Shown here: in pieces, positions 17,018 through 25,073 of the stretch
Numbering within the stretch: position 1 is the first letter of the stretch
Layout of the letters: each line of letters opens with the position of its first letter
Source: Gemmatimonadota bacterium
GTDB lineage: Bacteria; Gemmatimonadota; Gemmatimonadetes; Gemmatimonadales; GWC2-71-9
Length of the DNA stretch: 44,374 nt
Direction: 5' to 3'
NCBI GenBank assembly: GCA_003222155.1
Contig: QHUU01000069.1
Coordinates: forward strand, 1 to 44,374
Program-made: the position numbers and the translations under genes
The notes under the pieces: generated by a model
Told to the model about the DNA's origin: nothing
Database searches by the model: none
Seen by the model: the letters and a program-made list of their open reading frames with translations, nothing else

Positions 17018-19536
17018 GCGCCTGCGAGTTTCAGTACGTCGTTGAGAATTCCACCCGCGGTCACCGCCGGCCCTGCGCCCGGTCCGGTGATGACGAGGGG
17101 ATTCTTCTTGTAGCGCATGGTCGTGAAGATAAACTGATTGTCGGTCCCGTTGAGCGAGGCCATCGGGCTCGCCGCGTCCACTACCACGAGTCCCACGCGG
17201 ATCCGTCGCGGCGTCACGATCGCCCGGTAGCGCAGCACCCCGTGCCGCTCCGCCGCCGCGGCCACGCGCTTCTCCCACGCCCCGTCGTATTCCTCCAACC
17301 GGCGCAGGAACGCGTCCAGCGACAGGCGGTCGGCCCCGTCCGGCACGAGCGATTCGACGGCGATGTCCGCGAGCTCTCCCGGGAAGCCGAGCAGCCGCCC
17401 GAGGATGAGCGCTTTGCGCGCGACGTCGAGCCCCGAGAGGTCTTCGCGCGGGTCGGGCTCGGGATATCCCTTGGCGATCGCGCCGCGCAGCGCCGCCGAG
17501 AAGCGCGTGCCCCGGCCCAGCTCGCCGAACAGATACCCGAGCGTGCCGGAGGGGCACCCCTCGATCTTCGCGACGCGGTCGCCCGAGTCCACGAGCTTCT
17601 GATAGGTGTCGATGATCGGCAGGCCCGCGCCCACGGTCGCCTCGTGCAACAGGCGACGGCCGTGCGCCTGCGCGGCGGCCCGCAGGGCATCGTAGCGGCG
17701 CTTGTCCGCGGTCACCGGGCGCTTGTTGGCGAGCACCACGTGCATCCCCGCGCCGAGCGCTGCCTTGATCGTGTCGGTCGTGTCGTCGGCCGTGAGGTCC
17801 ACGAGCACCGGGTTCGCGAGGGCGTGCCGCGCGACGAACCCCACTGCCTCGGCGGTGCTCGCCCGCCGCCCCCCCGTCGCCTTGGTGAGGGGGGTGCCCT
17901 TGGCCTTGGCGGCCGCGAGCGCCGCCAGCCGCCGCGGGGACAGGCCGCGCGCGTCGAACACCAGCCCGCTCGTGTCGATCAGTCCGACGATGCGGAGCGT
18001 GAGCGAATCCTGCTTCACCTTGGCGATCATGGGCGCGAGCGTCCGCCCGATCTGTCCAAAGCCCAGGAGCACCACGTCCGTTCGCTCGGGATGCGCCACG
18101 GCGCCGCCCCCGATCTTCGAGAGCTGGAACGCCGCGTGCACGGCGCGCTGCGCCCGCGGGGCGTCCTTGGCGTCGACGACGAGCGAGAGATTCAGCTCGG
18201 ACGAGCCCTGCGCCGTCGCGATGACGTTGATGCGCGCCTCGGCCAGCGCCGAGAAGACGCGCGAGGCAATGCCGGGCGTGCCTGCCATCCCCAGCCCCAC
18301 CACGACGAGTGTGGCGAGGCCGCGCTGCACCTCCACGCCGTCGATCTCCTGGCGCGCGATCTCGGGCCGGAACGTCTCCTCCAGACTCTTGCGGGCTCGC
18401 TCGGCGCTCTCCTCGGGCACGCTGAAGCAGATCGAGTGCTCGGACGACGCCTGGGTGATGAGCGAGACGGAGATGCCCTCGTGGTGCACCGCGGCGAAGG
18501 TCCGGGCCGCGATGCCCGGAACGCCGAGCATGCCGCTCCCGGCGACCGTGAGCAGCGCCTGGCGCGGGATGGCGGACAATGCTTTCACGGGATACTGATG
18601 CAGCGTGCGGCGGCGCGAGATCTCCGTGCCGAGCGACGCGGGGTCGGCGAAGGGACGGATCCGGATCGCCACGTTGCGCTTGATCACGGGGATCAACGCC
18701 CGGGGGTGCAGCACCTTGGCGCCGTAGTAGGCGAGCTCCGCCGCCTCCCGGACGTGCACCTGCGGCACCACGCGGGCATCGGGGACGATGCGCGGATCCG
18801 CGGTCAAGAGGCCCGGCACGTCCTTCCAGAGCGACACCTCGCGTGCGCCGAGCACGCGGGCCAGGAGCGTCGCCGTGAGATCCGAGCCCCCCCGGCCCAG
18901 CGTCGCGACTTGGCCGTCCGGCGCCGCGCCGAGAAAACCGGGCACGACCGGCACGGCGCCACGGGCCAGCACGGGTCGCAGCGCCTTGCGGGCGCTGCGC
19001 TCCGTGCGCCGCAAGTCGGGCGACGCGTTGCCGAACGTGCCGTCGGTTTGCACGATCTCGGTAGCATCGACGTACGCGGCCGGGCAGCCGGCGGCGTCCA
19101 GGGCGGCCGCGAACAGCCGCGCGCACAGCCGCTCCCCGCGTGCCGCGAGGTAGTCGGTCGTGCGCGGCGTGAGCTCGCGCAGGATGCCGAGGCCGCCCGC
19201 CACCTGGTCCAGCTCGGTGAACGCCTCGTCGATCGATCGCAGCAACTCCTGCAGGCGGGCGCCCGCGGGGACGAGCGCCCGCGCCGCCGCCGCGTGCTGG
19301 GCGCGCAGTGCCTCGGCGGCCGCCCGCACATGACTCGCGTCGCCGCGCGCGGCGCGGGCGGCGCCGTCGAGCAGCGCGTCCGTCACCCCGCTCATCGCCG
19401 ACACGACCACCACCAGCGGGCCCGGGCGCTGGGCCAGCACGATCCCGACGGCATGGCCAATCGCCGCGGCGTCCGCGAGCGACGCGCCGCCGAACTTGTG
19501 GATATGGGGAGGATGGGTCGGGCGAGCCCTGGCCAT
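17014..19536 (-). CDS. thrA: Bifunctional aspartate kinase / homoserine dehydrogenase
   Basis: Catalyses the first and third steps of the aspartate-to-threonine route in one 840-aa chain, the usual ThrA/MetL size. Aspartate kinase occupies about residues 10-300: HKFGGASLADA opens it (KFGGTS in most kinases, here with Ala) and GRGGSDLTATLLAR near 215 is the substrate loop. Tandem ACT domains cover about 315-460 and are the likely threonine-sensing part. Homoserine dehydrogenase covers about 475-840, with VVLLGFGQIGRTLAP as the NAD(P) site, LANKRPVTADKRRYDAL and GAGLPIIDTYQKLVDSGD. ATG at 19536 lies 3 bases after the thrB stop. asd, which supplies the intermediate between its two activities, is transcribed divergently from thrB. 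Confidence 0.97.
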   Translation of the reverse strand: MARARPTHPPHIHKFGGASLADAAAIGHAVGIVLAQRPGPLVVVVSAMSGVTDALLDGAARAARGDASHVRAAAEALRAQHAAAARALVPAGARLQELLRSIDEAFTELDQVAGGLGILRELTPRTTDYLAARGERLCARLFAAALDAAGCPAAYVDATEIVQTDGTFGNASPDLRRTERSARKALRPVLARGAVPVVPGFLGAAPDGQVATLGRGGSDLTATLLARVLGAREVSLWKDVPGLLTADPRIVPDARVVPQVHVREAAELAYYGAKVLHPRALIPVIKRNVAIRIRPFADPASLGTEISRRRTLHQYPVKALSAIPRQALLTVAGSGMLGVPGIAARTFAAVHHEGISVSLITQASSEHSICFSVPEESAERARKSLEETFRPEIARQEIDGVEVQRGLATLVVVGLGMAGTPGIASRVFSALAEARINVIATAQGSSELNLSLVVDAKDAPRAQRAVHAAFQLSKIGGGAVAHPERTDVVLLGFGQIGRTLAPMIAKVKQDSLTLRIVGLIDTSGLVFDARGLSPRRLAALAAAKAKGTPLTKATGGRRASTAEAVGFVARHALANPVLVDLTADDTTDTIKAALGAGMHVVLANKRPVTADKRRYDALRAAAQAHGRRLLHEATVGAGLPIIDTYQKLVDSGDRVAKIEGCPSGTLGYLFGELGRGTRFSAALRGAIAKGYPEPDPREDLSGLDVARKALILGRLLGFPGELADIAVESLVPDGADRLSLDAFLRRLEEYDGAWEKRVAAAAERHGVLRYRAIVTPRRIRVGLVVVDAASPMASLNGTDNQFIFTTMRYKKNPLVITGPGAGPAVTAGGILNDVLKLAGA

Positions 19537-19539
19537 GGC

Positions 19540-20466
19540 TCAGGCCGTCTCGTAACCGCCGGCCGGGCGGTCGGCGTGGAACGTGTCGGCGGCCACGGCG
19601 CAGGCGCGCCACGCGCGCACCATCGCATCCCCGACTTGGGCGGCGCGCGCCGCAGGGCACAGCCCGACCACGGTCGGCCCGGAGCCCGAGAGCGTGGCAC
19701 CGTAGGCCCCAGCCTGCCGCGCCGCGCTCGTGACCTCGTCGTAGCCGCGCACCAGCTGCCGCCGATACGGCACGTGCAGCACGTCGTCCAGCGCCGCCGC
19801 GAGCAGCCGCGCGTCGCCGTGCGCGAGGCCCTGCACCAGCGCGGCGCTCTTCGCCGCCGCGCGCACCGCCTGCTGGTGCGGCAGGGTGGCGGGCAGGGCG
19901 GCGCGCGCGCGCTTCGTCTCCACCATGAAGTCCGGCACCGCGAATACGAACGCGAGCGATGCATGGACGACCAGCGGTGCCACGATCAGCCCGTTCGGCC
20001 CTTGCAGGGCGAGGGTCGCTCCGCCGAACACGGCGGGAGCCACGTTGTCGGGGTGGCCCTCGAGCTCCGTCGCGAGCTCGGCCAGGGCGACGCCCTCGAG
20101 CGACAGGTCGAGCAGCACGGCCGCAGCCGCGGCTCCGGCGACCCCGGCCGCCGCGGACGACCCGAGCCCGCGTGCCACCGGTATCTCCGACTCGGCGGTG
20201 AGCACGAGGCCCGCGGGCACGTCGCGCCCGGAGCGGCGACACGCGGCGGCGAAGCCGCGATACAGGTAGTCCGCGTCCGCGGGCGTTTCGAGCGCACGCA
20301 GCGTGCCGCCACGCTCGATCGTGGGCGGGCCGACCGCGCTGCCCACGCGGGCCTCGAGCTGGACGGTCAGGCGGAGCCAGCGCGGGACGGCGACGCCCAC
20401 GCAGTCGAAGCCGGCCCCCAGGTTGGCCGTCGAGCCGGGCACGCGCACCGTTACGCTCGCTCGCAT
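19540..20466 (-). CDS. thrB: Homoserine kinase (GHMP family)
   Basis: Phosphorylates homoserine before ThrC. 308 aa. VPGSTANLGAGFDCVGVA near residue 9 and PVARGLGSSAAAGVAGA near 93 (the ATP-binding GLGSSAA loop) identify the GHMP fold, and YGATLSGSGPTVVGL near 265 is the C-terminal GHMP motif. ATG at 20466 is chosen because GACGAGGAC precedes it and the sequence begins at the family's usual N-terminus; the frame stays open far upstream but only through asd antisense. First gene of the minus-strand operon, with a 174-base divergent region to asd. Confidence 0.96.
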   Translation of the reverse strand: MRASVTVRVPGSTANLGAGFDCVGVAVPRWLRLTVQLEARVGSAVGPPTIERGGTLRALETPADADYLYRGFAAACRRSGRDVPAGLVLTAESEIPVARGLGSSAAAGVAGAAAAAVLLDLSLEGVALAELATELEGHPDNVAPAVFGGATLALQGPNGLIVAPLVVHASLAFVFAVPDFMVETKRARAALPATLPHQQAVRAAAKSAALVQGLAHGDARLLAAALDDVLHVPYRRQLVRGYDEVTSAARQAGAYGATLSGSGPTVVGLCPAARAAQVGDAMVRAWRACAVAADTFHADRPAGGYETA

Positions 20467-20487
20467 CCGCCGTCCTCGTCTCCCTGA

Positions 20488-20524
20488 AAACAGAAAAGCC
20501 CGGGCAATGCCACGCCGCGGGCGG
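20488..20524 (-). terminator. Possible attenuator hairpin in the thrB leader
   Basis: On the minus strand, GCCCG and CGGGC close a loop of about 13 bases and are followed at once by TTTTCTGTTTT, about 20 bases before the thrB ATG. Loop bases CGTGGC can pair with GCCACG about 30 bases upstream, an alternative fold. The stem is only 5 bp and I find no Thr/Ile-rich leader ORF, so the call is tentative. Confidence 0.3.
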
Positions 20525-20640
20525 TCGCTTTTTAGCACCTTGTTTAACGTGGCGGCAATACGCGGCAAAGCACCACGAGCACTGCGGTTGTGTGTATGTT
20601 CAATACTCGCCGCAGGCGTCCGGTGCGTCAAGGAGCAGCG

Positions 20641-21687
20641 ATGGGGACGGTTCGGGTCGGCATCCTCGGGGCGACGGGTACGGTCGGGCAGCGCTTCCTG
20701 CAGCTGCTCGAGCAGCATCCTCAGTTCACCGTCACCGCGCTCGCGGCTTCCGACCGGTCGCAGGGCAGGCCCTACGCCGAGGCCTGTGCCTGGCGGCTCC
20801 CGGGCGCCGTGCCGGACGCGGTACGCGGCCTCGTGGTCCAGGCGCCCGAGCCGCCGCTCGACTGCGACGTCGTATTCTCGAGCCTGCCGTCCGACGTGGC
20901 GGGGCCTGTGGAGACGCGGTTCGCCCGCGCCGGATACCGGGTCTTGACCAATTCGTCGTCGCACCGCATGGACGATGCGGTGCCGCTGCTCATTCCGGAG
21001 GTGAACCCCGACCACCTCGCGCTGCTCGACGCCTGCAAGCAGACGGGGGGTGGGTTCATCGTCGCGAACCCCAACTGCTCGACGGTGATGATCGCGCTCG
21101 CCTTGGCGCCGCTCGCCGCCCGGTTCGGCATCGCGGCCGTCGCCGTCACGACGCTGCAGGCCATCTCCGGCGCGGGATACCCCGGCGTGGCGTCGCTCGA
21201 CATCACCGACAACGTGGTCCCGTTCATCCCCGAAGAAGAGGAAAAGATCGAGCGCGAGACGCGGAGGATCCTCGGCTCCCTCGATGCCGGTCGAGTGGCG
21301 CCCGCGAGTTTTGCCGTGAGCGCGCAGTGCCACCGCGTGAACGTCGTCGATGGGCACCTGGCGGCGGTGCGGGTGAAGCTCGCCCGCGCGGCGGACCCCG
21401 CGGAGCTACGCGAGGCGTTCGCGTCCTTCACCGGGCTGCCCCAGGAGCTCCGCCTCCCCAGCGCCCCGGCGCGGCCGATTCTCGTACGCGACGAGCCGGA
21501 CCGCCCGCAGCCGCGGCTCGACCGCGACGCCGGGCGGGGCATGAGCGTCACCGTCGGCCGCATCGCCCGGGACACGGTGCTGGGGCACCACTTTGTCGCG
21601 TTGAGCCACAACACGATCCGCGGGGCCGCGGGCGCGGCGATTCTCAACGCCGAGCTGCTGCTCGCGCGGGGGTACCTGAAAGTGTGA
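20641..21687 (+). CDS. asd: Aspartate-semialdehyde dehydrogenase
   Basis: Reduces aspartyl phosphate to aspartate semialdehyde, feeding Lys/diaminopimelate, Met, Thr and Ile. 348 aa. GATGTVGQRFL near residue 10 is the NADP site, NPNCSTVMI near 143 has the catalytic Cys, ISGAGYPGVASLD near 176 and SAQCHRVNVVDGH near 223, with its active-site His, follow. The spelling of these motifs resembles the archaeal/fungal-type branch of Asd. AAGGAGCAG immediately upstream supports ATG 20641 over the in-frame ATGs further 5'. It is divergent from thrB and probably shares a regulatory region with it. Confidence 0.97.
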   Translation: MGTVRVGILGATGTVGQRFLQLLEQHPQFTVTALAASDRSQGRPYAEACAWRLPGAVPDAVRGLVVQAPEPPLDCDVVFSSLPSDVAGPVETRFARAGYRVLTNSSSHRMDDAVPLLIPEVNPDHLALLDACKQTGGGFIVANPNCSTVMIALALAPLAARFGIAAVAVTTLQAISGAGYPGVASLDITDNVVPFIPEEEEKIERETRRILGSLDAGRVAPASFAVSAQCHRVNVVDGHLAAVRVKLARAADPAELREAFASFTGLPQELRLPSAPARPILVRDEPDRPQPRLDRDAGRGMSVTVGRIARDTVLGHHFVALSHNTIRGAAGAAILNAELLLARGYLKV

Positions 21688-21753
21688 CCCGCGTCACGCT
21701 GTGACCGCCGGGCAACCCGCGCAGTCTTTACCTGCGGACGCGCTGCCGGGTCC

Positions 21754-21784
21754 TGTTAACGGCCGAAACGGAGCATCCGTCTAA
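21754..21784 (+). promoter_or_regulatory. Candidate ECF-sigma-type promoter
   Basis: TGTTAAC (21754-21760), 17 bases, CGTCTAA (21778-21784). An AAC-containing -35 and a CGTC -10 at this distance are typical of ECF sigma factors. It lies 52 bases upstream of the lipoprotein ATG 21837. Confidence 0.4.
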
Positions 21785-21836
21785 CCGGCGTCTCTCGAGC
21801 AGCGCCCTCGCACCCGAACCGTCGGAGGATTGTCGT

Positions 21837-22742
21837 ATGCGCCGCATCACCCCGAATGCCTGGCGGGCCGCCGCCGGTACGATCACCGTCGCGCTGTTCG
21901 CCGCATGTTCCCCCTCACCCGTAACCTCGCCCCAGAATTCCGTCCTCACTCAACCGCAAGCCAACGCCGTCGCCGAAGTCGTCGCCACCGATGCGGCCTC
22001 GCTCGTCGATGGGGCGACGCTCGACGCCGCGACCGGCACGCCGTTCGCCGTGGCCCCGATGCCCGGCTCGCCGGCGCTGGCCACGTCGTCCGCGACCTGC
22101 ACGCCCACGCGGAGCCCGTCCCCGCCGACCAACTCCGACGGCGACCCGGTACCCGACTCGGTGCGCGTTGACTTCACCGGCTGCACCTTCACCGGCGACG
22201 GGCACACCGTCGCGGTGAGCGGCTCGATCGACCTCGTCGATCCGACACCGGCGATCACCGACCGGGCGTTCCGGATGCGCTCCAACGCGCTCACGCGCAC
22301 GGTGACCAACTCGGCGACGGGGGCCACGCGCTCCGTGGTCGAAACCGGCGTCCGCTCGGTTGTGCCGACCGCCGACCGGGTGCAGCTCGCCGATACCATG
22401 ACGACCGAATACACCTTCGCCACCGGCACGACCGCATCCCACGTGCGCAAGTGGCTGGCGACCTTCACCGCCGACCAGGCCGGGTCGATCCAGCTCGGCT
22501 CGCGCCTCCCGAGCGGCGTTTGGACCATTGCCGGGAAGTCTGCGTACACGTCCGGCACCAACAGCTACTCCCTGTCCGTGACCACCACCGATCCGTTGCA
22601 CTACAACGCGAGCTGCAATGTCGAGCCGCGGTTCGATTCGGGGACGATCTCGGTGCAGGTGACCAAGGGCACGACGTCCACTACCGTGACGATTACGTTC
22701 ACCGGTTGCGGCCAGTACTCGGTCAGCAAACCTGCTGCCTAG
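21837..22742 (+). CDS. Putative lipoprotein, unknown function
   Basis: A 301-aa protein with a basic N-terminus, hydrophobic segment and lipobox ALFAAC (Cys near residue 24). The mature part is Thr/Ser-rich with a repeated alternating pattern, suggesting a beta-sandwich. Cysteines in ATCTPT, TGCTFTG, ASCNVEP and TGCGQYS could form two disulfides. CGGAGGATT lies 7 bases before the ATG. Expression may depend on the ECF-type promoter upstream. No known family recognised; likely a surface or periplasmic lipoprotein. Confidence 0.8.
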   Translation: MRRITPNAWRAAAGTITVALFAACSPSPVTSPQNSVLTQPQANAVAEVVATDAASLVDGATLDAATGTPFAVAPMPGSPALATSSATCTPTRSPSPPTNSDGDPVPDSVRVDFTGCTFTGDGHTVAVSGSIDLVDPTPAITDRAFRMRSNALTRTVTNSATGATRSVVETGVRSVVPTADRVQLADTMTTEYTFATGTTASHVRKWLATFTADQAGSIQLGSRLPSGVWTIAGKSAYTSGTNSYSLSVTTTDPLHYNASCNVEPRFDSGTISVQVTKGTTSTTVTITFTGCGQYSVSKPAA

Positions 22743-22750
22743 TGCTTGAC

Positions 22751-22775
22751 CTGACCCTGGGCGCGAGCCCGGGGT
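22751..22775. repeat. GC-rich palindromic repeat, copy 2 (intergenic)
   Basis: CTGACCCTGGGCGCGAGCCC continuing with GGGGT, differing at only two positions from the copy inside ilvB. The stem is GACCCTGGGC/GCCCGGGGT with one wobble. It lies 8 bases after the lipoprotein stop. Confidence 0.7.
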
Positions 22776-22800
22776 GACGGGAAGGTCGGCTGTACGAGTC

Positions 22801-22830
22801 GAGGCCCGATCCGCTGCCGGATCGGGCCTC
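22801..22830. terminator. Strong 13-bp hairpin between lipoprotein and lipid kinase genes
   Basis: A perfect 13-bp stem (22801-22813 with 22818-22830) around a CTGC loop. It is long enough to terminate the lipoprotein transcript, but no T-run follows. It ends 10 bases before the lipid kinase ATG and so could also affect translation of that gene if transcribed through. Confidence 0.6.
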
Positions 22831-22840
22831 ATTGCGTATA

Positions 22841-23749
22841 ATGGGGCCTCTGGTCCATGCCCACGTCATCCTCAATCCGGCCGCGGGGCGCGGTGCGGCG
22901 GCGCGCGCGCTTGACCCGATCGTGCGCGAGTTGCGGCGCCAGGGCTGGGCCGTGGAAGCGGAGCGTACCGACCGTCCCGGACACGGTGTCGAGCTCGCGG
23001 CGCGTGCGGTCCGCTCGGGTGCCCGCTGCGTCGTGGCCGTGGGCGGTGACGGCACGGTGCACGAGGTCGCGAACGGCCTGTTGCAAGGCGGGGGCGGGGA
23101 GAGTGCCGTGCTCGGTGTGGTGCCGATCGGCAGCGGCAACGACTTCGCGAAGCTCGTCGGCCTGGCGCGGCACAGTCCGGTGCGTGCGGTCCGACGGCTG
23201 GTCACGGCCCACGCGGTCGCGTTCGACGTCGGTCACGTGCTCGACGAGTACTTCGTGAACAGCGCAGGAGTCGGGTTTGGGGCCGAGGTCGTGCGCGTCC
23301 GGAACGCGATGCCGGGTCTGTCGGGGTTCCTGTCGTATCTCGTGCCCGTGTTTCGCGCGTTCGCGCGGTTCCGGCCGCCGCGCCTCGAAGTGCGGGCGTC
23401 CGGATTCGGCGAGACGGGGTACATGATGATGGTCGAGATCTGCAATGGCACCACGGCGGGAGGGAGCTATCGGTTCGCTCCGGCGGCGCTCCCCGGAGAC
23501 GGGCGGTTGGACGTGTGCGTCGTGCGGCGCGTCTCGCTCGCGCGGTTTCTCCTCGCCGTGCCGCGCGTGATGCGCGGCACCCACGGCACGATGCGGGAGG
23601 TGACGCTGTTCCAGACGCGCTCGATCACGCTGCGCTCTCTCGAGGGGCCGCTGGTGCTCCACCTGGACGGCGAGTTGCGCGAGTCGGCCGTGGGCGAGTG
23701 CACCGTGCGGGTGCGGCCGGGCCGGCTCAAGGTGCTGGTGGCACGGTGA
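22841..23749 (+). CDS. Diacylglycerol/lipid kinase, YegS/DAGK catalytic family
   Basis: A 302-aa cytosolic kinase that phosphorylates diacylglycerol or a related lipid at the membrane face. VILNPAAGRG near residue 9 opens the fold and VAVGGDGTVHEV near 65 is the nucleotide-binding GGDGT loop. GVVPIGSGNDFAK near 94 and CNGTTAGGSYRFAPAA near 201 are further family motifs. HLDGEL near 273 closes the beta-sandwich domain. ATG 22841 is taken because earlier in-frame codons would fall in the hairpin and the family starts at this point. The stop overlaps the next GTG. Confidence 0.93.
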   Translation: MGPLVHAHVILNPAAGRGAAARALDPIVRELRRQGWAVEAERTDRPGHGVELAARAVRSGARCVVAVGGDGTVHEVANGLLQGGGGESAVLGVVPIGSGNDFAKLVGLARHSPVRAVRRLVTAHAVAFDVGHVLDEYFVNSAGVGFGAEVVRVRNAMPGLSGFLSYLVPVFRAFARFRPPRLEVRASGFGETGYMMMVEICNGTTAGGSYRFAPAALPGDGRLDVCVVRRVSLARFLLAVPRVMRGTHGTMREVTLFQTRSITLRSLEGPLVLHLDGELRESAVGECTVRVRPGRLKVLVAR

Positions 23750-24246
23750 CGGGACACCGGCTCGGGCTCGTCGCCATGTTGCTCCTGTCCGCCGGACCGA
23801 CCGTCCGCCTCGCCGCCCAGGTTCCCGATACGTCCCATGCCCCGCCGCCGATCGTCACGACGGGCGCCGTGGTCGTCGCGTCCGATACGACCCATCGCAT
23901 CCGGCCGATGGGGGCGTTCTTGCGGTCGCTCCTCGTGCCCGGGTGGGGTCAAGCGGTGACGGGACGGCACGTCGCCGGCGCCGTGTTCGCGACGTGGGAA
24001 GGGGTGAGCGCGATGATGACCCTCAAAGCGCGATCGGAGTTTCACTACCTGCAGGAGGCTCGATCGGCGAACGTGGGGGCCAAGCGGCAGGAGGTGCAGG
24101 ACTGGCTCTTCTTGTGGATCTTCAACCACCTGTTTGCCGGCGCGGAAGCGTTCGTCTCGGCGCACCTCCAGGACTTCCCCAAGGATCTGAAGGTCCGGGC
24201 GTTTCCCGGCGGCGTCGGGCTCAGCGTGCCGGTGCCCCGCCCGTGA
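23746..24246 (+). CDS. DUF5683-like envelope protein
   Basis: A 166-aa protein starting at GTG 23746 in a GTGA overlap. A signal peptide (LVAMLLLSAGPT, cleavage near LAAQ) precedes a spacer and a segment SLLVPGWGQAVTGRH near residue 63, the PGWGQ turn typical of DUF5683 proteins, followed by two probable amphipathic or membrane segments (AVFATWEGVSAM, WLFLWIFNHLFAGAEAFVSA). Its function in the family is not established. Position between the lipid kinase and murI fits an envelope role. It is coupled to murI by another 4-base overlap. Confidence 0.75.
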   Translation: MTGHRLGLVAMLLLSAGPTVRLAAQVPDTSHAPPPIVTTGAVVVASDTTHRIRPMGAFLRSLLVPGWGQAVTGRHVAGAVFATWEGVSAMMTLKARSEFHYLQEARSANVGAKRQEVQDWLFLWIFNHLFAGAEAFVSAHLQDFPKDLKVRAFPGGVGLSVPVPRP

Positions 24247-25043
24247 ACCGCGCTCCGCTCGGCGTGTTCGACTCGGGGATCGGCGGCCTCACGGTGGCGC
24301 GCGCCCTGTTCGAGCGCCTGCCCCAGGAGTCGGTGATTTACTTCGGCGACACCGCGCGCGTCCCATACGGTCCCAAGTCACCGGACACGGTGCGCCGCTA
24401 CGCGGGTGAGATTCTCGCGTACCTGCTGGGGCGCGGTGTAAAGGCCCTGGTCGTGGCCTGCAACACTATCAGCGCACACGCGCTCGACTACCTCGCCGCC
24501 CGCTGCCCAGTCCCCCTGGTCGGCGTGATCGAGCCGGGCGCGCGCGCGGCCGTGGCGGCGACCCGCTCCGGGAAGGTCGGCGTGATTGGGACTGCGGGCA
24601 CGGTCGCGAGCGGTGCCTACGAGCGGGCCATCAAGGCGCTCAGGCCCGATACGCCCGTCTGCGCGCAGGCCTGCCCCCTGTTCGTGCCCCTCGTCGAGGA
24701 AGGGTGGTTCGACCACCCCGCCACCGAGCTGATCGCGCGGCAGTATCTCGAGCCGTTGCAGCGCGCCGCCGTCGATGTGCTCGTGCTCGGATGCACGCAC
24801 TACCCGCTGCTCAAACCCCTGCTGGCGCGCGTGCTCGGGTCCGGCGTGACGCTCGTGGACAGCGCGGAGGAGACGGCCAAGGTAGTCGCGCAGGCGTTGG
24901 AGCAGGGAGGCCTCGCGACGGCACCCGATGCCGCCGCCGTTCACCGCTTCGTGGTCTCGGACGACGAGCCGCACTTCCGCCGTGTCGGTGCGCGGTTCCT
25001 CGGAGAGAAGCTGCAGATCGTCGAGGTCGTCCCGCTGGGTTGA
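24243..25043 (+). CDS. murI: Glutamate racemase
   Basis: Makes D-glutamate for peptidoglycan. 266 aa from GTG 24243. GVFDSGIGGLTVARAL near residue 7, FGDTARVPYGPKS near 34, VVACNTISA near 72 with the first catalytic Cys, and LGCTHYPLLKPLL near 181 with the second catalytic Cys are all intact. Cytosolic. GTGA overlap with the DUF5683 gene makes it the last member of the lipid kinase-DUF5683-murI unit. Confidence 0.97.
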   Translation: MNRAPLGVFDSGIGGLTVARALFERLPQESVIYFGDTARVPYGPKSPDTVRRYAGEILAYLLGRGVKALVVACNTISAHALDYLAARCPVPLVGVIEPGARAAVAATRSGKVGVIGTAGTVASGAYERAIKALRPDTPVCAQACPLFVPLVEEGWFDHPATELIARQYLEPLQRAAVDVLVLGCTHYPLLKPLLARVLGSGVTLVDSAEETAKVVAQALEQGGLATAPDAAAVHRFVVSDDEPHFRRVGARFLGEKLQIVEVVPLG

Positions 25044-25073
25044 CGTCCTCTCGCGACGACCCTCCGTGACGTA

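Noticed and set aside
16726-20487. A 1253-codon plus-strand open frame opposite thrC-thrA-thrB
   Set aside because: Arg/Gly/His-rich shadow translation with no domains; the minus strand holds three complete enzymes.
22837-22842. Perfect TATAAT as -10 of the lipid kinase gene
   Set aside because: It overlaps the ATG, so transcription would start inside the gene, and no usable later start codon exists before the conserved N-terminus. Kept only as an observation.
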